Origin: an uncultured Pseudomonadota bacterium | GTDB taxonomy: Bacteria; Pseudomonadota; Alphaproteobacteria; Rs-D84 | Reading direction: 5' to 3' | Assembly: GCA_902793435.1 (NCBI GenBank) | Contig: CADBDF010000006.1 | Location: forward strand, 1-62,588 | DNA: 62,588 bases | Shown here: positions 19,142 through 27,443 of the stretch, piece by piece | How the letters are laid out: each line of letters begins with the position of its first letter | Numbering within the stretch: the first letter of the stretch is position 1 | The notes under the pieces: model-generated | What the model was told of the DNA's origin: nothing | The model's database searches: none | The model's input: only the letters and a program-made list of their open reading frames with translations | Made by a program: the position numbers and the translations under genes

Positions 19142-19170
19142 TTGATTTTTCAATATTTTTAGTTCATAAT
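19142..19170 (+). promoter_or_regulatory. Promoter of rplY
   Basis: TTGATT (19142-19147), a 17-nt spacer, CATAAT (19165-19170). A leader of about 57 nt follows, ending in AAAAGGA before the ATG. Confidence 0.55.
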
Positions 19171-19233
19171 ATGCCCCGCATAACACCCTTGGAGGTTATG
19201 CATAAAGTAATAAAGCATAAAAAAGGATAAAAA

Positions 19234-19848
19234 ATGGCTATTACATTAAAAGCAGATTTTCGTGACGTTGCTGGCAAGGGGGCCGCACGCGCAATCCGCA
19301 AAAATAAAAATATTCCTGCGGTTGTTTATGGAAACAACCAAGAACCTGTCGCAATTAGTTTTGTTGAACGCGATTTTGAAATGTTGTTGAAACAACCAAG
19401 TTTGCGGACAAAATTGTTCCAAATCGAAACGCCAAAAGGTGTTGAAAACGCTATGTTGATGGATATCCAATATCACCCAGTCAGCGATCGCGTTATCCAT
19501 GTCGATTTCAAACGTATCGATGTTAATGCACCTGTTTCTGTCAGTGTGCCTTTGGAATTAGCAAACATCGAAACATCACGTGGTTTAAAATTGGGTGGTG
19601 TGTTGAACTTTGCTGTGCGTAAGGTTGCCTTGCGTGGTTTGGTTCATGATATGCCAGAAAAAATCGTTATCGATTTGGCAAATTTGAACATTGGCGAAGT
19701 GGTCCATGGAACTGATTTGGTTTTGCCAAATGGTATTGAATTAGGATTACACCAAGCAGAATTGGCTTTTGTCACAATCGGTGGTAAAATGCCAGAAGAA
19801 GCAGATGCAAAACCTGCTGCTGCAGCAGCCGCACCTGCAAAGAAATAA
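19234..19848 (+). CDS. rplY: 50S ribosomal protein L25 (long Ctc type)
   Basis: Binds 5S rRNA. 204 aa, the two-domain form: an L25 RNA-binding N-terminus (KADFRDVAGKGAARAIRKNK, IPAVVYGNNQEP, HVDFKRIDV) and a C-terminal TL5-like beta domain (VSVPLELANIETSRGLKLGG, NLNIGEVVHGTDLVLP). It ends in an Ala/Pro-rich tail. The usual partner pth is not next to it. It is a monocistronic unit with promoter and terminator. Confidence 0.96.
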   Translation: MAITLKADFRDVAGKGAARAIRKNKNIPAVVYGNNQEPVAISFVERDFEMLLKQPSLRTKLFQIETPKGVENAMLMDIQYHPVSDRVIHVDFKRIDVNAPVSVSVPLELANIETSRGLKLGGVLNFAVRKVALRGLVHDMPEKIVIDLANLNIGEVVHGTDLVLPNGIELGLHQAELAFVTIGGKMPEEADAKPAAAAAAPAKK

Positions 19849-19870
19849 TAAGTATTTCATTTTTAATCCA

Positions 19871-19894
19871 AACCGCCCTTTTGGGCGGTTTTTA
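19871..19894 (+). terminator. Terminator after rplY
   Basis: AACCGCCC (19871-19878) pairs with GGGCGGTT (19883-19890) around a TTTT loop, followed by a T-rich run. Confidence 0.85.
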
Positions 19895-19942
19895 TTATAT
19901 TTGTATCAGGATTTTATACCGACAATTATTTTATATATCCCC

Positions 19943-19973
19943 CTTGAAATTGGTTTTTGAATACCTATATTTG
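19943..19973 (+). promoter_or_regulatory. Probable heat-shock (RpoH) promoter of dnaK
   Basis: CTTGAA (19943-19948) and CCTATATTTG (19964-19973). These fit the alphaproteobacterial sigma32 elements CTTGAA and CYTATNTNNG that I recall from the literature, but the spacer here is 15 nt, slightly short. A sigma70 reading, TTGAAA with TATATT and a 16-nt spacer, uses the same bases. Confidence 0.5.
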
Positions 19974-20006
19974 TGACAGCAAAAAATTTTTAAGGAGGCA
20001 TAAAAT

Positions 20007-21902
20007 ATGGCAAAAGTATTAGGTATCGATTTGGGTACAACAAATTCAGCGATGGCTTTTATGGATGGAACAAATCCAAAAATCATCGAAAACAGTGAAG
20101 GTCAGCGCACAACACCATCGGTTGTCGCATTGACACAAAATGGCGACCAATTAGTTGGTATTACCGCAAAGAACCAGGCTGTCACAAATCCTGAAAATAC
20201 AATTTATGAAATCAAAAGATTGATGGGATTACGTTATGACAGCCCAGCGGTCAAAGAAATTGAAAAACGCGTGCCTTATAAAATTGTCGCAGGTGATAAT
20301 GGTGATGCTTGGGTTGAAATGGACGGTAAAAAATATGCACCATCACAAATTTCTGCTATGATTTTGGCAAAATTAAAGAAAGATGCCGAAAACTATTTAG
20401 GCGAAACAATCACAGATGCAGTTATTACTGTGCCTGCATATTTTAATGACTCACAACGCCAGGCAACAAAAGACGCAGGACGTATTGCAGGATTAAATGT
20501 TTTGCGTATTGTAAATGAACCAACCGCTGCGGCATTGGCATACGGTTTGGACAAAGATAAAAATGGCACAATTGCCGTATATGACTTGGGTGGTGGTACA
20601 TTCGATGTGTCCATATTGGAAATTGTTGATGGTGTGTTCGAAGTTAAATCAACCAATGGCGATACTGCATTGGGTGGCTCCGATTTCGATGCGCGCGTTT
20701 TGAAATATTTAATCGATGAATTCAAAGCTCAAACAGGTATTGATTTATCAAACGATAAATTGGCTTTGCAAAGATTAAAAGAAGCCGCAGAAAAGGCAAA
20801 AATCGAATTGTCTTCTAAAACATCTGCGGATATTAACCTGCCGTTCTTGACAGCAGATGCCACAGGTCCAAAACATTTCAACACAACACTTACACGCGCA
20901 AAGTTGGAATCTTTGGTTGATGATTTAATCAAAAAGACCATTGAACCATGCGAAAAGGCTTTACGCGATGCAGGTTTAAGCAAATCTCAAATCAACGAGG
21001 TTATTTTGGTCGGTGGTCAAACACGTATGCCAAAAGTTGTTGAAACCGTTAAAGAATTCTTTGGTCGCGAACCACACAAAGGCGTTAATCCAGATGAAGT
21101 GGTTGCAATGGGTGCGGCTATTCAAGGCGGTGTTTTAAAAGGCGATGTTAAAGATGTTTTGTTGTTGGATGTGACACCTTTGTCGTTGGGTATTGAAACG
21201 TTGGGTGGTGTATTTACCCGCTTGATTGACCGCAACACAACAATTCCAACCAAGAAATCACAAGTGTTTTCAACCGCCGAAGACAACCAATCGGCTGTGA
21301 CAATTCGTGTATTCCAAGGCGAACGCGATATGGCGGCGGATAATAAATTGTTGGGTCAATTTAATTTGGAAGGTATTGCACCTGCCCCACGTGGCATGCC
21401 ACAAATCGAAGTGTCCTTTGATATCGATGCAAACGGCATTGTGCATGTATCCGCCAAAGATAAAGGCACCGGCAAAGAACAAGCGATTTCTATTAAATCC
21501 GATGGTGGTTTAAGCGAAGATGAAATCAAACGTATGGTTGATGAAGCGGCGGCCAATGCAGAAAGTGACAAACAAAAACGCGCATTGGTTGAAGCAAAGA
21601 ACCAAGCCGAAGCCGCGGTGTTCGGTATCGAAAAATCTTTAAAAGAACATGGCGACAAGATTTCTGCAGACGAAAAGAAAGCGATTGAAGATGCAAAAGA
21701 TGCGTTAAACGCAGAATTGAAAAACGAAAATGCGACGGTTGAATCATTGAAAGAAAAGACAGATGCATTGACCGAAAAAGCCATGAAATTGGGCGAAGCG
21801 GTCTATAAAGCCGCACAAGCCGAACAACAGGCAAATCAGGGAAATGCTGAATCTGGTAATGACAACAACACAACCGATGCAGATTTTTCTGAAAAGAAAT
21901 AA
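20007..21902 (+). CDS. dnaK: Chaperone DnaK (Hsp70)
   Basis: ATP-driven folding chaperone, 631 aa. Signatures: [10 protein letters not shown] (residues 6-15), [28 protein letters not shown], and the substrate-binding domain starting near [18 protein letters not shown]. The helical lid ends in DADFSEKK rather than the more common EEVKDDKK-like tail. A perfect Shine-Dalgarno TAAGGAGG precedes the ATG. No grpE or dnaJ is adjacent: dnaK stands alone between its promoter and a terminator. Confidence 0.98.
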   Translation: MAKVLGIDLGTTNSAMAFMDGTNPKIIENSEGQRTTPSVVALTQNGDQLVGITAKNQAVTNPENTIYEIKRLMGLRYDSPAVKEIEKRVPYKIVAGDNGDAWVEMDGKKYAPSQISAMILAKLKKDAENYLGETITDAVITVPAYFNDSQRQATKDAGRIAGLNVLRIVNEPTAAALAYGLDKDKNGTIAVYDLGGGTFDVSILEIVDGVFEVKSTNGDTALGGSDFDARVLKYLIDEFKAQTGIDLSNDKLALQRLKEAAEKAKIELSSKTSADINLPFLTADATGPKHFNTTLTRAKLESLVDDLIKKTIEPCEKALRDAGLSKSQINEVILVGGQTRMPKVVETVKEFFGREPHKGVNPDEVVAMGAAIQGGVLKGDVKDVLLLDVTPLSLGIETLGGVFTRLIDRNTTIPTKKSQVFSTAEDNQSAVTIRVFQGERDMAADNKLLGQFNLEGIAPAPRGMPQIEVSFDIDANGIVHVSAKDKGTGKEQAISIKSDGGLSEDEIKRMVDEAAANAESDKQKRALVEAKNQAEAAVFGIEKSLKEHGDKISADEKKAIEDAKDALNAELKNENATVESLKEKTDALTEKAMKLGEAVYKAAQAEQQANQGNAESGNDNNTTDADFSEKK

Positions 21903-21921
21903 TTTGTTTGATTTGTTTAAA

Positions 21922-21951
21922 AACACCGCCGAATTGGCGGTGTTATTTTTT
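21922..21951 (+). terminator. Terminator after dnaK
   Basis: AACACCGCC pairs with GGCGGTGTT around GAATT, followed by ATTTTTTT. It ends at the stop of the convergent gene. Confidence 0.85.
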
Positions 21952-22388
21952 TACATTTGATTGTTATTATCTTTATATTTGTGCGCATAAAATAGTTTGC
22001 CGATGTTTTCTATGACAAATGCATCTTTGCACTTACCATTTTGGATATTAGCAATACATTGATCCAAACATTCATCAATGTGTGTTAAATTCTTTTTTGG
22101 GCACATTGCACCACAAGGACAATTCATATAACGTGAATTTTTAACAACAATATACAAACATTGCCGCACATGCATTTCATCATGTATTTTAAATGGATGT
22201 ATATGCATATCAAAATACACATGATGTGGCATACAATGCCCTTTTGGCGGAACAAAATGCCCCGCTTTGTTCACATAATCCACAACCTGACTATGTGGAA
22301 TATAACCACACATGAAACGTTTTCCTTTCACAGGTTCATCAAAACTCAACCACACTTCTGTAGAAGTATAATTATTATCAAATGGCAT
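21951..22388 (-). CDS. His/Cys-rich hypothetical protein, 145 aa
   Basis: No family recognised. The middle (about residues 45-80) is packed with His and Cys (HFVPPKGHC, MPHHVYFDMHIHPFK, HDEMHVRQC). A later part has NCPCGAMCPKK, DECLDQC and GKC. This looks like one or more metal centres, probably zinc. There is no signal peptide or membrane helix. A weak GAG Shine-Dalgarno is present. It is convergent with dnaK and lies downstream of pfkA on the same strand (57-nt gap), so it may share that transcript. Confidence 0.7.
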   Translation of the reverse strand: MPFDNNYTSTEVWLSFDEPVKGKRFMCGYIPHSQVVDYVNKAGHFVPPKGHCMPHHVYFDMHIHPFKIHDEMHVRQCLYIVVKNSRYMNCPCGAMCPKKNLTHIDECLDQCIANIQNGKCKDAFVIENIGKLFYAHKYKDNNNQM

Positions 22389-22444
22389 TTTTATCTCGCT
22401 TTTTGATGCAAGTGTAATATATTTATTCGCTTTTTCAATAATTT

Positions 22445-23527
22445 TTATTTCATTTCGCCGATATATATCCCCATGTCTCTTGAGGCAATCAGTAATGGGC
22501 TATCGTCATCAACCATCGCATCTGATATCATTAATCCGGTTATATTTGGATCGCGACTTGGGTGACCTGCCTTTACCACCGCATCCATTCCAACCGTTGT
22601 GATTTCGCCATTTTGCAATGCCGTCATTACGTATGTTTCATTATTTTCAATTGCGTTTAATGCCGCGTCCGCCATTTGCGCTGCCAAAATTCTGTCCGTT
22701 GGAACGGTGACACCTGCCCTTTGTATATGCTCTGGGAACGCCGTTCTGTTCGCAATGCCCGCCGCAGTTAATTTTCGCGATATCATTGTTGCAGGCTCGC
22801 CAGAATGACCGCGAAGTGTCACACCTTCGGCGACCATAATAATTCCGTAATCTGTATCACTGTGTTTTATATGCTTTATCAAATTATCCACATCAAATTT
22901 TATTTCAGGAATCAAAATCGCACGCGCACCACCCGCGATGCCCGCCGTCAATGCCAACATACCGCATTTGCGTCCCATAGATTGCACAACAAACCAACGA
23001 TGATGACTGCGTGCAGTCAGCATTAAATCGTCACAAAAACGCGTTAATTGTTGCACCGCTGTATCAAAGCCAATTGTTTTTTCAGTCAGCGGAATATCCA
23101 TATCTATGGTTTTAGGAATACAAACCAACTGCAAATCACTGTAAATATCACGCGTTGCCCAAGCCAATGATATAGAACCGTTACCACCAATTAAAACAAT
23201 CGCGTCCAATTTTATGTCCGCCAAGGCTTTTTTTAGTTGTTTTGTAAATTGTGGCAAACGCCCCATTTGCACAGCACGTTCAAAACTGTTATTTTGACCC
23301 GTATTGCCATTGCGCAAAACACTGCCCGCGATGGGTGCCATTTCTGGCGGAATACTGTCAGCATTCAACCGTATAACCACAGGTTTATCTGCAACCAGGC
23401 CATCTGTGCCGTCAATGATACCATATACCGCCCACCCGCGTTTTGTCGCGCCACGTGTTATATGATAAATCGTACTGTTTAACCCAGAACAATCGCCACC
23501 AGTTGTCATAATACCTATTTTTTTCAT
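22445..23527 (-). CDS. pfkA: 6-phosphofructokinase-family protein
   Basis: 360 aa, phosphorylates fructose-6-phosphate in glycolysis. It starts IGIMTTGGDCSGLNSTI. The nucleotide/Mg motif is GGNGS (114-118), where ATP-PFKs have GGDGS. The catalytic loop is PKTIDMDI (138-145) where the norm is TIDND; the catalytic Asp is kept. Gly at the 104-equivalent with Lys at the 124-equivalent is a mixture of ATP-type and PPi-type signatures, so the phosphoryl donor cannot be assigned. MGRKCGMLAL and a C-terminal G.PS (GHPSRDPN) fit the fold. Shine-Dalgarno GAGG precedes the ATG. Family certain, donor not. Confidence 0.9.
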   Translation of the reverse strand: MKKIGIMTTGGDCSGLNSTIYHITRGATKRGWAVYGIIDGTDGLVADKPVVIRLNADSIPPEMAPIAGSVLRNGNTGQNNSFERAVQMGRLPQFTKQLKKALADIKLDAIVLIGGNGSISLAWATRDIYSDLQLVCIPKTIDMDIPLTEKTIGFDTAVQQLTRFCDDLMLTARSHHRWFVVQSMGRKCGMLALTAGIAGGARAILIPEIKFDVDNLIKHIKHSDTDYGIIMVAEGVTLRGHSGEPATMISRKLTAAGIANRTAFPEHIQRAGVTVPTDRILAAQMADAALNAIENNETYVMTALQNGEITTVGMDAVVKAGHPSRDPNITGLMISDAMVDDDSPLLIASRDMGIYIGEMK

Positions 23528-23633
23528 TTTCGCCTCGCTTGGTTGGTGTTATTATATCACAAAAAGTTTGACAGCGGTATTGTTTTTATGCTAAATCTGT
23601 AAGCATATAGTTATTATTTATGGAGTTTTTTTG

Positions 23634-24761
23634 ATGTCAAAGATGGGTAATACAAAACATTCAACCGATGATTTAATTGACGATGCTGTGGCACAACAAA
23701 AAAAATGGCTGGAACAAAGACGTTCTTTTGCGCGCGCGTTTTTTACCAAATTGAATGTTTTTGCCAAACCGTCCCAGAAAAAAGTTATTGGAAAACCGGC
23801 TGTGAAATCTGCACAAAATAACGATAATAAAAAATCTGTTTTGCGCGAATATTGGTTTCCCATTTTGTGTGCATTTATTGTTATTTTTGTGACAATTTGG
23901 GTTTTGTTTAATCATATTGGGCGGTATGAAAATTCTGTGCGCCCTGTCCCAGAACCAATTGTGCGACGCGTCGCAGATTTAAAAACCCCGGCATTTGATA
24001 TCGTTCGCATTGCCGATAATGGTAAGGTTGTTATTGCGGGCCGTTGGAAACCAAATACGGCCCTTTCTATTTTTATGAATCAAAAATTGATGGCAACAAT
24101 AACAACTGACAAAAATGGTGAGTTTGCATACGCGCCAACAAATGCATTGGCCCCAGGAAATTATACTTTTTCATTGATGGACGTAAATTCACAGATTAAA
24201 TCACGTGACCGCGCGTTTGTTTATATATCAAATGCAGGCGATGAAAATTCTGTATCTTTGTTAATGACAAATTCTGGCAGTACCGTTTTACAAAGACCTG
24301 CCATTTTGCGTGATGGAGATTTATCTGTTTCAAAAATAGATTATATGGACAACGGAAGATTGGTTGTCACCGGCGACGGATTGCCACGTTTTCGTGTATC
24401 AATGACCTTGAACGACATGCCGTTGGGTACCGCAAAAGTTTCTGATTACAAACACTTTGGAATCGGTGCAGATGTTAATGAATTAATCCCAGGAACAGAA
24501 TATAATTTAAAAGTTCGCATGCATGATGGCGATGGGAACGTTATTGCGACAATCGACCATAGTTTTGTTATGCCAGAAATGACAGGCGATGATGATACAT
24601 ACTACACTGTGCGACGCGGGGATTGTTTGTGGATTATTGCGCGGAACTTTATGCGTCGTGGCGTGTTATTCAGTGTGATTGCCGCACGCAATAATATCGA
24701 AAATCCGGATTTAATTTTCCCAAAACAAAAGTTAAATATTCCCGTTCAACCAAAGAAATAA
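23634..24761 (+). CDS. Membrane-anchored LysM-domain protein
   Basis: 375 aa. The ATG at 23634 is preferred (GGAG about 12 nt upstream; a TTG one codon earlier is in frame). A cytosolic basic N-terminus of about 80 residues leads to one membrane helix (FPILCAFIVIFVTIWVLF), then a periplasmic part with Ig-like beta segments (VVIAGRWKPNT, DKNGEFAYAPTNALAPGNYTF) and a C-terminal LysM (YYTVRRGDCLWIIARNF...NIENPDLIFPKQKLNIP) that should bind peptidoglycan. The architecture resembles alphaproteobacterial Ig-plus-LysM envelope proteins. A role in envelope maintenance is inferred. Confidence 0.85.
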   Translation: MSKMGNTKHSTDDLIDDAVAQQKKWLEQRRSFARAFFTKLNVFAKPSQKKVIGKPAVKSAQNNDNKKSVLREYWFPILCAFIVIFVTIWVLFNHIGRYENSVRPVPEPIVRRVADLKTPAFDIVRIADNGKVVIAGRWKPNTALSIFMNQKLMATITTDKNGEFAYAPTNALAPGNYTFSLMDVNSQIKSRDRAFVYISNAGDENSVSLLMTNSGSTVLQRPAILRDGDLSVSKIDYMDNGRLVVTGDGLPRFRVSMTLNDMPLGTAKVSDYKHFGIGADVNELIPGTEYNLKVRMHDGDGNVIATIDHSFVMPEMTGDDDTYYTVRRGDCLWIIARNFMRRGVLFSVIAARNNIENPDLIFPKQKLNIPVQPKK

Positions 24762-24773
24762 AAAGGAGAGAGC

Positions 24774-25271
24774 ATGGCCTGTGGTACATATAAATATCAA
24801 GAATCATACAGTCAAGAATTGCCAGGGTGCGATATATATTCAATAAGACAACGCCCAAGGAACTTTCCAAAAACTGATGTAAATTATTCTAGTTGGCCTA
24901 TTGTAATGTGGAATATTGAAAAGAAATCACCTCGATGCGAATTGACCGCAACAGGCAACACACGCGAGGAAGCATTTGTCGCAATGAAAGAAATGTTAAA
25001 AAACGCAAATAATTCTAAGATTGATACATATAATGGAATCCCAGGCTCTGGGCTGGGAAATCATACATTGACTCCGGATCAAATTATAAAAGAATATATA
25101 ATTTCACCGGAATCTTTTACAAATATCAGTATTGAATATGGTCCATGGAAAACAAGTAAAAACCGCAAGAAAAATAATAATTGCGGTCGAAATGACACCC
25201 ACCAAAGAATGCGTAAAGTTCGGTTTATGATTGAGTATGAGGTTGTTGAACGCGGTGTTAAAGAAAAATAA
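24774..25271 (+). CDS. Hypothetical protein, 165 aa
   Basis: It follows the LysM gene after 12 nt with a strong Shine-Dalgarno (AAAGGAGAGAG), so it is probably in the same operon. It begins MACGTYKYQESYSQ. The central part has a basic/polar mix, and a Trp-Pro segment (SSWPIVMWNIEKKSPRCELTATG) is notable. The C-terminal region is very basic (KTSKNRKKNNNCGRND, QRMRKVRFMIEYEV), suggesting nucleic-acid or surface binding. No signal peptide. Not recognised. Confidence 0.65.
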   Translation: MACGTYKYQESYSQELPGCDIYSIRQRPRNFPKTDVNYSSWPIVMWNIEKKSPRCELTATGNTREEAFVAMKEMLKNANNSKIDTYNGIPGSGLGNHTLTPDQIIKEYIISPESFTNISIEYGPWKTSKNRKKNNNCGRNDTHQRMRKVRFMIEYEVVERGVKEK

Positions 25272-25298
25272 AAAATCGGCAATATGCCGATTTTTTTT
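25272..25298 (+). terminator. Terminator after the LysM operon
   Basis: AAATCGGCA pairs with TGCCGATTT, followed by a run of T. The stem symmetry means it can serve the convergent gene too. Confidence 0.85.
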
Positions 25299-25923
25299 AT
25301 TTAATTTTACCAACCTGCCATGCTTGACGTATAACTATTTTACCTGGGGTAACACTGTGTTTATATTTTGCCTGTCTTTGTTGTGCCTGATTGCCTTTTT
25401 CAACAGCCGCAAGCATTGGTTCAGAAACTTTAAATCCAGCACACAGATATTTGACAGTGTCCAGAACACCTGGGTACAAATATAAAATAAAACATGCCTC
25501 GGCCAGAGAGATTCTATTATATCCCGGATCATCTGGGATACCACAGTCTTTTAAAGTGCGTTGATAATTTTGTACATATGTTCGTAATGCCATCAATGCA
25601 TCATAAAAAGCCCTGTTAAATTTGGGTGATTTTTGTATGTATTCCAGACATATTAAATCACGACAGTTTTTTAATTCAACCGATAACATATATTTTTTAT
25701 CTTTGTTAATAGTTTCCAAAACATAATCTTGGTATGCATCGTATAAAGCGCCTGTTTCACGGAGGCGGAATTTCCATCTGTCTTCTGTATTTTTATACAA
25801 CATATTGGTTGCATGATATTGCTTGAACAATAAATCAAAATCGGTGGCGCTTAAATCAAAATGTTCCCGTTTAAATGTTGCACGCAATGCTTGTTTACTC
25901 ATGTTATCGTATGCAGATGGCAT
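25297..25923 (-). CDS. Hypothetical helical protein, 208 aa
   Basis: Charged and helix-rich, starting MPSAYDNMSKQALRATFKREHFDLS. No Cys-rich motif, signal peptide or membrane segment. The segment LAEACFILYLYPGVLDTVKYLCAGFK is the most hydrophobic. Shine-Dalgarno AAAGGATG lies upstream of the ATG. The 120 nt between its start and tRNA-Gly hold only weak promoter-like sequence. Function unknown. Confidence 0.65.
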   Translation of the reverse strand: MPSAYDNMSKQALRATFKREHFDLSATDFDLLFKQYHATNMLYKNTEDRWKFRLRETGALYDAYQDYVLETINKDKKYMLSVELKNCRDLICLEYIQKSPKFNRAFYDALMALRTYVQNYQRTLKDCGIPDDPGYNRISLAEACFILYLYPGVLDTVKYLCAGFKVSEPMLAAVEKGNQAQQRQAKYKHSVTPGKIVIRQAWQVGKIK

Positions 25924-26045
25924 AATACATCCTTTTGGTGTGGGGGTTGCCTTTGTTGTTCAGCATAGCAAGAATCCCCCAAATGTCAAGATTTACAAAT
26001 TTTTATAGACTTTTGTTTTGGTGTAATATAAAATACCAGACATCT

Positions 26046-26119
26046 GCGGGCGTGGTATAATGGTAGCACGAAAGCTTCCCAAGCTTTAAACGAGGGTTCG
26101 ATTCCCTTCGCCCGCACCA
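26046..26119 (+). tRNA. tRNA-Gly(CCC)
   Basis: Acceptor GCGGGCG pairs with CGCCCGC and encodes the CCA end. D-loop TATAATGGTAGCA. The anticodon stem AAAGC/GCTTT holds the loop TTCCCAA, anticodon CCC. T-arm GAGGGTTCGATTCCCTTC. It reads GGG codons. It is single, with no att-like repeat seen nearby. Confidence 0.96.
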
Positions 26120-26219
26120 AAATTCAACCGGCGTTTTGCCGGTTTATTTTATGGTGCATGGAATAAAAATATTCTTGCCATACATAACCGATTTTTGATA
26201 GATTTTTTACCAGAGAGAT

Positions 26220-27443
26220 ATGGAAAGTTTTAGAAAATTGTTTTTTTCTGCGGTTTTCTGCGGTGTGTTTGTTGCACCGGTGTGGGGCGTGTCATCTTCA
26301 CCTGATTTATCTAATAAATTATCTGGGGCAATAGATGCCTATAATAAATTACCAACAGAAGTTAAAAATAAAATTGATAACTTTGGTGATACCACAGAAC
26401 ACCCCCAGGAATCCAGCAATAATACAGATTCAACACAAGCACCAACAATCCAAACCCAAGAAGGCGACCCTGAAATAGATGACATTTTTATAAAAATTGC
26501 TGATTTAGGTTGGTGTCCAGATGACGACACACAAGTAAAAAATCCGTATAAACAAGAATTATGCAAACGATTCAAATCTGTGGAAGCCAGTTCTTACACA
26601 AACAAAGCATTAGATGAAAACACGCAAGCATTAGAAGAAAATTATCAAAATATGAAAGATAAAGAGAATTCTTTCGAAAATCGTATGCTGGGGGCTGCGG
26701 GGATTGGAACGGTTGGTATTGGCGGAATGATGGCGGCAAGCGCCCTGGTGGAACAAAACGCTGATACGTCAGCAGAAAATGATATGAAGGCATATTTGGC
26801 AACTATGCAATGCAAGGTTGGAAATAATACTTATGATGGCGGAACCGCCGGTATAGAAGTTGGTGGTGCAAATCAATTAATAAACATGTATCAACAATAT
26901 GCTGAATTGGCCGCTGATTTAAAAGAACGCAAAAACGCATTAGGATTGGCGCCAGGTATAGAAGCAGAAATCGTTATTGATAAAGCAACATCTGGATTAT
27001 ATGACGATGTGGGAACGGGTATCGGTTCGGGCGCATACGCGTCCATTGCACGCGCTTTGCAAGACCCAAATGGTGCGGACGCACAAAAATGGAACGAACA
27101 AAAAAATTCTGCATCAACAAAATTAAAAACTGGCGCTGGGGTTGCGGTGGCTGGCGCGGTGGCAAGCGCAGTTGCCAATTACGCAATCAATCATGATAAC
27201 AAAGATAAATCCCAGGAATTATTGGCTGAACGTGAAAAATTATTGAAAGATAAATATGCGGAAGTATCAAAAATTTTGTTAGATGAATGTAATCAAAGAA
27301 TTCGTGAACACAAAGAATATGTAAAAACATTAACATCTGACCAATTACAAATAGCGGACATTAAAGAATACAAGGATGCAGTTGATGCCGCACACGAAAT
27401 TAAAGATGTTTCAGAAATAGCAGACAGCAGTTTTTGCCGATGA
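26220..27443 (+). CDS. Secreted hypothetical protein, 407 aa
   Basis: AGAGAG lies 2-7 nt before the ATG. Signal peptide MESFRKLFFSAVFCGVFVAPVWG. The mature part has a Gln/Thr/Ser-rich linker (about 60-85), a Cys-containing acidic segment (LGWCPDDDTQ), a Gly/Ala-rich hydrophobic stretch (MLGAAGIGTVGIGGMMAASALVEQ) and a second one near residue 305 (GAGVAVAGAVASAVANYA), which could be membrane-inserting. Charged coiled-coil helices follow to the end. It overlaps the next gene by 4 nt (ATGA). Not recognised. The pair probably works together in the envelope. Confidence 0.75.
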   Translation: MESFRKLFFSAVFCGVFVAPVWGVSSSPDLSNKLSGAIDAYNKLPTEVKNKIDNFGDTTEHPQESSNNTDSTQAPTIQTQEGDPEIDDIFIKIADLGWCPDDDTQVKNPYKQELCKRFKSVEASSYTNKALDENTQALEENYQNMKDKENSFENRMLGAAGIGTVGIGGMMAASALVEQNADTSAENDMKAYLATMQCKVGNNTYDGGTAGIEVGGANQLINMYQQYAELAADLKERKNALGLAPGIEAEIVIDKATSGLYDDVGTGIGSGAYASIARALQDPNGADAQKWNEQKNSASTKLKTGAGVAVAGAVASAVANYAINHDNKDKSQELLAEREKLLKDKYAEVSKILLDECNQRIREHKEYVKTLTSDQLQIADIKEYKDAVDAAHEIKDVSEIADSSFCR

